Shown here piece after piece: positions 24,001 to 34,133 of a stretch of 64,000 nt of DNA. Numbering within the stretch: the stretch's first letter is position 1; every line of letters starts with the position of its first letter. The notes below the pieces were generated by a model. That model had not been told where the DNA came from and did not search any database. It saw only the letters and a list, made by a program, of their open reading frames with translations. The position numbers and the translations under genes were made by a program. The DNA comes from Setoptus koraiensis (taxonomy: Eukaryota; Arthropoda): the NCBI GenBank assembly GCA_048013815.1, contig CM106585.1, forward strand, positions 7,502,001 to 7,566,000. The letters are read 5' to 3'.

Positions 24001-27000
24001 TTTCCTCAACATCAGTCAATTTAAGTAATTGTGAATTGGTGCGAGTGTACATATCTTGGATTTTCTCTAACTCCTCTAGAGCACGTTTCAAGTCCTCCTT
24101 AGCTTTCGCACAAATGTTTTGCGATTTTTCCAACTCAATTAGTAATCGTTCGCGCTCCGTTTCTGTTTGGTCAATCTTAGATTCTAGCTTCACTATTTCG
24201 CTCTGGGCACGTTGCAATTTTTCTATGGCCATATTTAACTCAGTTTGTTTGATTTCAAACTCTTCATTTGTTTTATCTGATTGGTGCAACAGCAAATCGT
24301 ATTTTTCTTTCAGTATTCGAACTTCAGTGTGCATCTCATGTTCCGACTTCTCCATAACTTTTTGTTGGCGTTGAAGTCGTTCTCGAAGATCATGCAACTC
24401 GACCTGTTGCATATCCCGTTCTTTGATGTGTTTCTGGATTTGTTGCTGGAGATTTTCAACTCTATCTTTATATACATCGACTTGTTGACTCTGCATATCT
24501 TTGTCTTTGAGATGTTTATCCATTTCTCTTTCTAATCGATCGTATTTATCTCTCAACTTTTCACACTCTTTTGCTGACATATCTTTATCTTGTTGCAGGC
24601 GATGCTGCTGAATTTGAGAAGATTGTAATTGCATCTCAATAGATTTCAACTCGTGATTAATTCTATCGCGCTCAGTTTGGTGATGTCTCAGTTCATCATT
24701 TGATTTCTCGAACCTCTCCTCGAGCCTTTTATATTCGTTTTGGGTCCTTTCGAGTTGCGTCTGAATCTTTTCCAATTGAATATGGTTCTTATTTAAATTA
24801 GTTTGTAGTCTCTCTATGTCCGATTTCAATTGGTTATTATCCGCCAGTGCGCTATCTCTCTCGGTTTGAGACCTGTTGATGAGTGCTTGTTGTCTCTCAT
24901 ATTCTTCTTGAAGGGCTTCACGCTCGCTTGTTGCATTTTCTAAGCGAGCTTTTAATCGATAAATTTCATTCTGTGAACGCTCAAACTTTTCTGACAATTG
25001 ATCTAATTCGGTTTGCGCTCTGTCACGTTCAGTTTGATTCATGCGCATCTCAGCTTGAGCCCGACGAAGCTCCTGTTTCTGTTTGTCCATCAACTCTTGC
25101 AGCCTCTCCATCTCAGCTGCATTGTCACTGCTGAGACCTCCAGTCGAACGTAGACCTAGACTGCTTGCGCTTCGTTCACCTGCGACATTTTTGGGGGGGT
25201 CGTAGGGTGAAGGAGCCAGGCGTTGTGCTCTTTCGAGTTTCTCTTTCATCCTTTCTAGTTCTGATTGAAGGGATCGTTTATCTTGCTCCAATTTTTCAAT
25301 TATGACCTCGTTAGCTGCTGCCGATGATGAGTTTCTATCACCGTATCTATCTAGAGAAAGTGATAATGCTGAGTGTCCACGCTGTAACGAAGATGAAGAG
25401 TATGGTTCATATTTCATTTCAAGTCGTTGTTTTTCGTTGCACACTTTTTCGTAGCGAACCTGTTTAATAATATAAGACAATGGTTAGCATGTTTGATGAT
25501 GGTTTTACCATTTTTAATGAAGCATGGTTGTTCGTGCATTCCAAATAATAAGTAAACTAAACTATTTGATGGTTCCAAAGAATTGGATCGTGACGGGGCT
25601 CTAGAATATCTCGTGTGGTGGGCACACAAAAAGGTGTCGCTTGCAATAAAAATAAATGAACTTGAAGGTGCTTTGAAGGAAGTGTCTTGCTAGGATAACA
25701 AATAAATGTAATAGTTCGGGTGGTTTTCGGGATGCACAACATAATGGTGGCCAAAATTAAACTAATAACTTTGGTCTCGCTCGCTTATGGTCGGGTGAAT
25801 ATTCTCGGGGAAGGGAAAATGGGAAGGAATTTCGGAAGCATGCAAATCAAAAGAAACAAAAATACATTTTTACATAATACTAACCTGAATCTTGTCTAAA
25901 TCTGACTTTAGTGAATGCAATTTCATTTTGTATTCGGCGATATTTCTTTCATGAGAGTCCTTCTCTTCGTTAAGCTCATGCTCGGCTCTATCTCGTTGAT
26001 CTCTAAGTATGCTAATTTGTTTTTCTTTATCACCCAGAGTGTCTTCCATCAATGAGGTCGAATGATGCGAATGATGATCATTCATAAGCAGTAAATTATT
26101 GCCAGTGTTTGTTTGTCCAGACGATGTATTAAATTGATTATTGTGATGTTGCATTGAATGATGCGACGCCGATTGATATTGTTGCGACGACGAATTGGCC
26201 AAACGCGATCTTGTTATCTCTAATTCGTTGTCTTTTTCCATTAGAACACTGTCTAAGTTCTCAATTTTGCGTTGCAACACACTAATCTTTTGGTCTTTGA
26301 CCTCGATGAGATCCCTCAAGTCTTGCAACTCGTGACTAATCTTGTTCCTGTCCAAGCTAGAGGCTCGTGTTTGTTGTGATTTCTTTTCAATTAATTTGTT
26401 TCGTTCCTCTAGTCTATTGCGCAATTCTTCAACATCGGCTTGCAACAACGAATAGTGTTCCTCTTTGGCCACCAGTGACTCTTTCAGCACACCAATGTGG
26501 CGTTGATAGTCCTGATGCTGCTCCTCGAGAGTCTTCATTTTGGCGCTCATGGCCAAAAACTCTTGGTCGCGTTTCGACAACTTCATGCGCAACTCCTCCA
26601 TCTAGAGACGGCGGCCGGAAGTGGGCGTATTCACAGAATAGAATTTTTGAGAGATTATTGTTAGTCACAACACAGAATAGCGAGAGGGGCAGAGAGAGAG
26701 AGAGAGAGAGAGAGCAACGAGTTGGCGATCTGCGCATTTGTTCGACTCGGGCAAATGAGCAAACGAAACAAACAGTCACCTTTATGATGTCCTTCTCCTT
26801 GCTTTCGATGATCGATTCAAAATGGCGCAGTCTCGCCTCCAGTTCAATGTTGCGCGTTTTGATGCGATCCATCTCGATGCGTTCGTCGTCGAACAATTTC
26901 TTGGCCATTCCCTTGTTGTTCATCATGTCCATCATCTTTTTAATGGAATCGTCGCGCGCCGCCAGAGTCTGTTTCTGTGTCTCTAGGCGCATCTCCAGCT

Positions 27001-29180
27001 CTCTGATGGTGTCGCGCAACATGCAGTTCTCCTTGAACAGGCTCTCCTTCTCTTGGCACAACAGATCGATGTGACGCTGAATGTCCTGAATAGCGCGCAC
27101 GTGTCCCATTTTGAGTGATATCACCAGATTTAGTGGCGCAGACAAAGAGCAAAGTTGTTAGTTGGTTAGTTGTTGCTACACAACTACATATGCAACTATG
27201 CGACACACTTTTGTGCTCGCAAGCGAGTGTGACCGGGCCAGAGTTGGCAAAGTTCGGCAACAATTATACGCCATTAGCGACAAATATACTCACTTGGTCG
27301 GCATGTCTGACGCGCAACTCATGCGCCAACCTAAGCTCCTCCTCCATCTGTTGAATGAGCGTCGCTTGTTTCTGCGCGCCGCGCACCAAACAACCACACG
27401 CCAAACGAGCCAGTGAGCCCAGTGAGCCAATTGAACCAAATCCAAAGCCAAAGCCAGAGCCGAGGGCCACAGGGCAACCGGCAGCAGTTGTTGGGCAGCG
27501 GCAGCAGCGATGGTTCGATCGATGGTTTTGTCAATGTGTCCAAATGTGTTTTTTGTGTGTCCGTTTGCGCAGATGATGCACGCGCGAATATGCACCATGT
27601 CAACAGTAGGATGAATGGGTACAGGTTATGAAGAAGGTCATGGCGAAGAGGAAAGAGAGTGTGCGTTAGATACGGCAGATGGCAAATGTACGTGCTGGTT
27701 CATCTATATTTTGCGCGTGACACACACACACACACACACACACACACTGACACACACAAGGTGCACGAGTGTTATTGTCGTGGCCCGCGGTGCACTCTTA
27801 TAATATGTGTTGTGATAAACGACCAACCGGATCCCCGGCAGTAGCCGTCCGATCTGTTGCTCCGGCAGCGAGCAGCCGATCAAACGCAAGCTGCAACTTT
27901 GTTGTTGTTTGTCAACCGGGCCCCAGTGTCAGCTGCTGCTCAATTGGCGTTGAGCGTGTTGAGCGGCACACTGATTGAGGGGCCCTGGACGCGGGCCACA
28001 TTGCAACACACTGATGGCTGGTGCTGGTGCGCTGGTCAGCACAACTTACCTGATTTTCGACGCGCATTATCTTGAGTTGGTCGTTCAACAGGGCAAATTT
28101 GGTTGTTTCCTCTTTGCGTAAGGCGCGCTCCTTTTTCAGCTCAGGACTCCAGAATGTCTTAATGGAATGCATAGATGAGCCCAGTTTTTGCGTTACAGCA
28201 TCCAGTTCGTGCTTTACTTGGGCATATTGATTTTGCAGCACTTGTATGCGAGATTGTAGCTCGAATGTAGACGACGAGCCGCCTGGCAGTCCGACGCCGC
28301 CCATGCCCATGTTGGCGCTGTTAGACAGTTGACTTTGGTGACGCGACGGCGATATGTGATGCGATTGCTGCGATGGCATTGTAGACGATGATAATGAAAG
28401 ATCGTGATTGACTAACGAGTGTTGCTGTTGATGATGTTGCTGCTGCTGCTGCTGGTGCGACATCATCGACATCGACGGGTGCTGCTGCTGCTGCTGATGA
28501 TGATGCTGTTGTTGTTGTTGATGGTGATGATGATGATGAGATGGATTGGGCAACGTACTAGTGCTACCAATGGCGTTGTGATGCATCCCGGACGACGAGC
28601 TCATATAATGATAACCGGGTACATTGTTGCATGGACAGCCTACGCCTAGACAGGGACCGTTTGGTTCGCCAGGCACACCGGACGGGCCAGCCAAATTCAT
28701 TGGATTCGTTTGGCTTCTGTGATGGCCAGCACTGGAGCCACTGGGGCCCATTAACGTCGAGCTACCGTATTGGGCGCCACCGGCGGACAGTGGAGCGCTG
28801 TTCATGGCATCGTCCATGAGCATTTGTTGGCTGGTTGAATTTTGGTTTGCGCTTGAGCCGCTCTGGTAATAGCCGTTGTTGGTTACATTGGATTGCATTT
28901 GATTACTATTGTGATGATGATGATGCATTTGATTGGATGTGTGCAGAGCACCGCTAGAGCCGACGACACCGTGCGACGATTGATTCAACGACGACGAAGC
29001 GCCCCCAGCAGACGAATAGGGTATGCTGGCCAGTGATCCATGGTGCGTTGGCTGGTTCTGATGATGCGACATGGACATTGATGAGCCGGCTGGCATGTGA
29101 TACGAAGATGATTGCATGCTGGGATTCGAGTGATGGTGCGATCTAATTTGATGATGGTGATGATGATGAGATTGGTGCAT
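21093..29180 (-). CDS. brp: Bruchpilot/ELKS/CAST active-zone scaffold (3' end incomplete)
   Basis: Six exons with consensus borders, all introns in phase 0: 28050-29180, 27294-27371, 26780-27085, 25885-26601, 21929-25459 and 21093-21764. Together they encode about 2145 residues. The family is identified by SIKTFWSPELKKERALRKEE at the end of the first exon, by LRDTIRELEMRLETQKQTL, and by HIGVLKESLVAKE with DLIEVKDQKISVLQRKIENL, all typical of ELKS/CAST/Bruchpilot. These proteins are cytoplasmic scaffolds of the presynaptic active zone that cluster calcium channels and tether vesicles. The N-terminus is a His/Ser/Gln-rich disordered region. The 1177-codon exon is almost pure coiled coil ending in Gln-rich segments, as in insect Bruchpilot. 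The next exon ends in poly-Gln/Pro. The start ATG is preceded by an in-frame stop. No ELKS-type C-terminal PDZ ligand was found, and the last exon is unresolved. Confidence 0.93.
26691..26714. repeat. (GA)n microsatellite in a bruchpilot intron
   Basis: Twelve consecutive AG units inside the 178-bp intron 26602-26779. Confidence 0.95.
27719..27748. repeat. (CA)n microsatellite in the first bruchpilot intron
   Basis: Uninterrupted CA run in the intron 27372-28049. It is the first of a series of CA/TG runs extending to about 32260. Confidence 0.95.
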
Positions 29181-29654
29181 CGCTCAATCTAGCTCAAGCC
29201 AGCCCAAGCAGCCACAACCACAAGCAGCGAGCAACTGTAGTGTGCGTAGTGTCAGTTGTGTGTGTGTGTGTGCGCGTAGCTATACTGGGCCCTAGGTATG
29301 CTCTACTCTGGGTCCGTTATCTGTAGGTGTGCTAGACTGTGGATGAGTATTATGTGTGCTTGTTTGCGGATTTGTTGTTGGCGTTGTTGTCGCCGTTGTT
29401 GTTGCCGTTTTCGTTGTCGGACGCTAGCGATGGTCACAGGCGCTATGCTAATGCCGTGTGTGTGTGTGTGTGTGTGTGTACAATAAATAAAAACAATTGA
29501 TTATTGTGCTGTTGTGATAGCGCTGACCATGACCTGGGCTAGCTTCGCAATGCGTGATGCGGTGCGCAATAATAATCAATGGCGGCGATGAAGGGTGCAA
29601 TTGTCAATTGAGGGGCATGCAACACACAGGGGCCTCGCAATTGATATTCATGCT

Positions 29655-29738
29655 ATGCGCTGATGCTGTCGATGCTGTCGATGCTGTCGATGATGTCGAC
29701 GATGTCGATGCTGTCGATGATGTTTATGATGTTTATGT
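29655..29738. repeat. GATGCTGTC-type tandem minisatellite
   Basis: About eight degenerate 9-base units (GATGCTGTC, GATGATGTC, GACGATGTC), ending in GATGTTTAT units. Confidence 0.85.
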
Positions 29739-30658
29739 TTATGGCCACTACTAATGTTTGCCTGGCTGACCATTACACATTAAACAGTGGTTGCCAGTGT
29801 TTAAACGCTCAAATGGCACACACCATCACCTTACGCATAACCATTTGTGACGATGTGGGCCGCTGCCAATCGGGGGGATCGCTGCTCGCTGCTCGCTGAA
29901 AAGATTACAGCCAGCTCCAGTCAATTAAATGGCCTCACATATATAAATATATATATATCTACACGTATATATATATCCGAACCTGCGCGTGTGTGTGTGT
30001 GTGTGTGTTCAACAGACTGTGTTGTGTGTGTTGTGTGTGTGGCAAGCAGCGTTTGTCTCCATTGGCGCTTTTGCTGCTGCTGTTGGTGCCAGCACTACTT
30101 GTAATGGGTCGTGTTGTCGTTGTTGCTCACGAATATATCGCCAGCTATCTTCGCGCTGCTGCTGCTGCTGCCACTAGACGCTGCTCGCGAGCTAGGCGCC
30201 CATCTATTTATCAGCGATGGTCCTCACTTGTGTGTGTGTGTGTGTGTGTGTTCCACTTGTGTATTGTATTGTGTCGCTTGATGGCTTGCTTGCCAGTGAC
30301 CGTCTGCGCTGCTTGTGTGTGTGTGTGTGTGTGTGTGTGTTGTGCGCCTCTCAGTGCCGATGCTTGGAGGCTCATCTGGTTCAACTCGATAAACAAGGCG
30401 CCAGATAGTTTCAACGAGATCGCTGCTGCTGTCTTTGTGGTGCTGCTGCCGCTGGCCACTATAACTGCACATCTAGCTGAATTATGTGTGCGGCGGGCTA
30501 TACTTTTGCTTTTGTTATTGCGCTGCTACTTCTACTTTTACTTGACTTGCTTTGGGTGAAAATAAATAATTCCTAGCTCGCCCACTTCCACGCTAGGTCA
30601 TCTGCTGCGCGCGCGTTATGCCTCTCGCTATGCTGTTCGCGTTGGTTGTTGGGTGCGC

Positions 30659-30745
30659 GTCGTTCGGTGTCGGTCGGTCGTTCGCCGTTGCTCGTTCGCC
30701 GTTGCTCGTTCGCCGTTGCTCGTTCCTCGCCGTCGCTTGTTCGTG
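30659..30745. repeat. GC-rich tandem minisatellite
   Basis: Three clear tandem 15-base units (GTTGCTCGTTCGCC-type), flanked by diverged copies and a TCGGTCGGTCG run. Confidence 0.8.
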
Positions 30746-33093
30746 CGCTGTACGCGTGCTCTAAAGTGGCACACACGCACGCACACACACACACACTGCT
30801 CCGCTATTACGCGCGCGTGTTACGTAACTTGGCAGGCTGGCAATTTCGCTGGCCCCACTGCCTGTCGCTGCCCCTTAACTGGTGGACGCTGGCGCTGGTT
30901 GGCGCTGGCTAGCCAACAATGGCGAGCTGTAGGAATATTTGGGCGTGTAGAGCGCGTGCGTTACTGCCAACGTAAATTGTCTGTGTGTGTGTGTGTGCGT
31001 TGGTAGAAGAGCGAAACGGGAATGAGAGCGACTGACCCAGTCTAATAATATCTGATCGGCACACACACATTACTGTTCGGGCCCCCCGCCCCAGAATGCA
31101 CCCCGGTCGGTCGGTCGGGCCGGCCGGCCGCTTGCCCGTCAATTCGTTGTGCAAACACACCCTCATACTATGCTGCCAGTATGGCAACTAAACGCTCGTG
31201 TGCACCAGCGACAATGGGCATCGAGAAATACAACTAATGTCATCTGACGCCGCCGCTCCACAGCGCTACTGCTGCTGCCGCTGGCTGGCTGGCTGGCGGT
31301 GCAGATGTCGTGCAGATGCGCTTCGCGTGCATATACATTTATATATAAATAATTCAGCCGGGTACGTGCTCTGAAAGTGCCCCCCCCCCGCGAGCGCAAC
31401 TGCTGCCGTGCCCATGGCGCATGCCCGTGTCAGCCCAAAGCCAGTGTGGCCCCGCGGTTGGCCCGATGGTGCAGCGGCTCGCAAAGTATTGCTGCTCTTG
31501 TTTCGTATCTGGATATTAATCGACGGCGCGAACAATGCACCAGCGCACTGCACCAGCGACGGGCCAACCAGCCGATGCGCCAATGCGCCAAACTGCCGAT
31601 GCACCATTGCACCATCGCACCAATGCGCCGGAACAAGCGAGTGTGTGATACTATTACAGTGAGAGACAGAGATTACTATACACTGGCAGCAGCATTTCAT
31701 TGATGCGCGCCCCTTTGCTGCTAGCACCAGCACTAGCGTCACTGTGGCCCAGTTGATGTTGACTCTGTCAACGGCACGCCATTCATGCTGTTTGGCCCAC
31801 TGGCATCGCTGCATTTATACGCAACTGTATTCTAGGATTGTCCGCCGGCCCTATGATTGGTGCTGTTGTTGTTGTTGCTGCTGCTGCTGCTCGTCGAAAG
31901 TAACAACGACTGCCGGACAGTGCGTGCCTGTGTGTGTGTGTGTGTGACACAAGGAAGACAGGATGTGGTGATGGTCATTGCACTGCTCGCCAGTGACACA
32001 CTACATGCAAATGGAGCAGTAGATGATACGTGAAACAACAACAGATGCCAGTGCCAACGCCGATGCAAATGCAAGTGCAAATTCAAATTCGAATGCAAAT
32101 GGTGCAAGCAGCCTCCAGTTGGCACTGCACAGCGAATTTGGATACTGGACATGGGCTCTTTCATCGATTCTTTATGGCCTCTACCAACAATAACCGCAGC
32201 TATAGCTAACTGTTTGCTGGCTCGCACTGTCCGGCAACACGCACACACACACACACACTGTGTGACAGCGAGCGGACATAACAATGCCAACAACCATTCA
32301 TCATGTTCTACTTTTTTACAACCAGTACGGATACACACATCAATCCGTGTAGCGGGTCCACTTGATAGCTTGCTCTCTGTTTAGATACACCCTCCAGCAC
32401 CGGATGCCGGAAAGATGCTCTCTAATAGATATTGTTATACTTCTCACGTGTATTTTCTCACGTTGCTACTTTGCGAGCAGGCCAATCTGCGCTACTTAAA
32501 TAATCTCAACACATTCCCACAAAACAATCTATTTTCTTTTCTTTTATCATCGTGGTGCCATCAACCTGTTGCAAACAAACTCCGTCTATCTTATCACTCT
32601 ATTTATTCGTCAACATATAAACAATTCATCGCCATAGCTCTACTTTGGCTTGCTTGTTTTATACCTGTATTTGTGCTCATTTTGGGCCAACCATGCCGGG
32701 AATGAACGATCCTGAAATTGTCTTACATGGGACCCAGAATGACGAAGATGAGCACATGTATTGTTTGGTTTTGTTCAGTTCAGTCGAGTCAGATATTTGA
32801 TGGGCCCCTTTCACTTTTATGCGTAATCCACCTGAGTCGCACAAATCCTAGTGATATAAAATTCACATCTATATACATACATCGGTGTCTGATCTGTTGT
32901 AGCTATTATCCACTTGTGTTCGATACGTTTGGACGCCGAAAGAGAAACGACATTGATAAACATGACCAAGAAAAGATTAGTATAATTCGTAGCGAATTTC
33001 TTGCAGATCGGAATCATTGCTTGAAATTCTAATTTAATTTATTCTTTTTTTTGTATCAATTACTTTATAACAGGTAACAATTGAATTAATTAA

Positions 33094-33654
33094 TTAATTA
33101 ATCTCGGGCTTGAACGATATATCGCCAGATATGGCCCTCTCTCTCCATAGTAGTCTGGTATGCTGCAATTGTTGTTTTCTCTCTTGCCAGGATTGTAGTT
33201 CGGCCTGGGCCTTTTCGAGTCTTTCCTGATTGCCCTCATTCCGGGCCAATCTAAATTCTTTCCTGTACATCTCGTCTAGCAGACCAATGCGAACAAATAG
33301 CGGTATTGGATCTTTGTCCAACGGATTTTTCACAGCAGGATCAAAGGGACAATTCTTTTTTATATACTCTATATGACCAGTTTTGTAGGCAATTAAATCC
33401 TTCAAATACTCCACCCTATTTTCGTATTCTATCTGTGCCTCTTCATCTTGGGCCACTCGTTCCTGGAGTGTTTCTTCTAGCATCCTCTGAGAATATTGCG
33501 CACTATTGTACAAAGTTACTGCTCTAGTTACTGTTTCCTTGTCACATTGCGAAAATTCATTCAAGTCTAAAGAAGCTTCCATAGCAGCTATCTTCATAGG
33601 ACTCACACAAATGACAGCTACGATCAGAACTAGAAATACAGTTATTGATTTCAT
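33094..33654 (-). CDS. Small secreted helical protein, unrecognised
   Basis: A single-exon frame of 186 codons. It starts with a clear signal peptide (MKSITVFLVLIVAVICV). The mature part is highly charged, predicted almost entirely helical, and has just two cysteines (in SQCDKE and KKNCPF), which could form one disulfide. It has Glu/Gln/Arg-rich amphipathic stretches, notably near the C-terminus (ERLEKAQAELQSWQERKQQL). There is no membrane anchor. I do not recognise the family; the helical secreted architecture is shared by many unrelated arthropod proteins, so no role is assigned. Confidence 0.75.
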   Translation of the reverse strand: MKSITVFLVLIVAVICVSPMKIAAMEASLDLNEFSQCDKETVTRAVTLYNSAQYSQRMLEETLQERVAQDEEAQIEYENRVEYLKDLIAYKTGHIEYIKKNCPFDPAVKNPLDKDPIPLFVRIGLLDEMYRKEFRLARNEGNQERLEKAQAELQSWQERKQQLQHTRLLWRERAISGDISFKPEIN

Positions 33655-34133
33655 TGTGATTGATGTAATTAATTGACAAATAATTGTTGTACAAATAATG
33701 TGAACTAGATAACTAGATAACCAACTTGTTAATTCAGCTATGGATATCTATAAATTCGAATATTCGCTTGAACAGCGGTAGATAAAGACCCAGCGAGCTA
33801 ATAATAGTCGTACCTGTTGATAATGAAGATATCACAAAGGCAAGCGTGTGTGTTAGTGAGCAACTTGCCGAGGAATAGTTTATCACATGATGTTGTATGA
33901 CTAGTATATCATACAAAACATCTTCGCTGATTTCGAATAGCGAGTACATTTGGAATGAACTATTTATGGAATAAATCTAGACTGTGGCATGGAAATGGAA
34001 TATTCATTGTATTAGTGTACTTACGATTCACAAGATTCAACTAGGTAGGTAGCCAGATTATCAAATTGTGTATTTAAAAAACCGGTTATCAAGAATAGCA
34101 CAATCTTTCGATTTTCGGGATTTTGTAGGTATG

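Larger units (their letters stand above)
29181..33093. other. Microsatellite-rich upstream region of bruchpilot, no supported gene
   Basis: About 3.9 kb without a credible protein. It contains TG/CA runs near 29254-29272, 29457-29479, 29990-30008, 30230-30250, 30315-30340, 30771-30796, 30979-30997, 31930-31947 and 32239-32258. It also holds two short minisatellites, a GC-rich patch near 31080-31135 and short CTG/GTT runs. Long open frames here only reflect the repeats. Base composition is more GC-rich than the flanking regions. It probably holds the bruchpilot promoter and untranslated first exons. Confidence 0.7.

Noticed and set aside
29993-30559. 188-codon Cys/Val-rich plus-strand frame
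   Set aside because: Produced by TG microsatellites (CVCV runs); no coding features.
31266-31814. 182-codon minus-strand frame upstream of bruchpilot
   Set aside because: Repeat-derived, no motif, and overlapped by open frames in several other phases, as expected of GC-rich non-coding DNA.
32718-33032. 104-codon plus-strand frame
   Set aside because: No domain and no signal of selection; opposite and adjacent frames are equally open.
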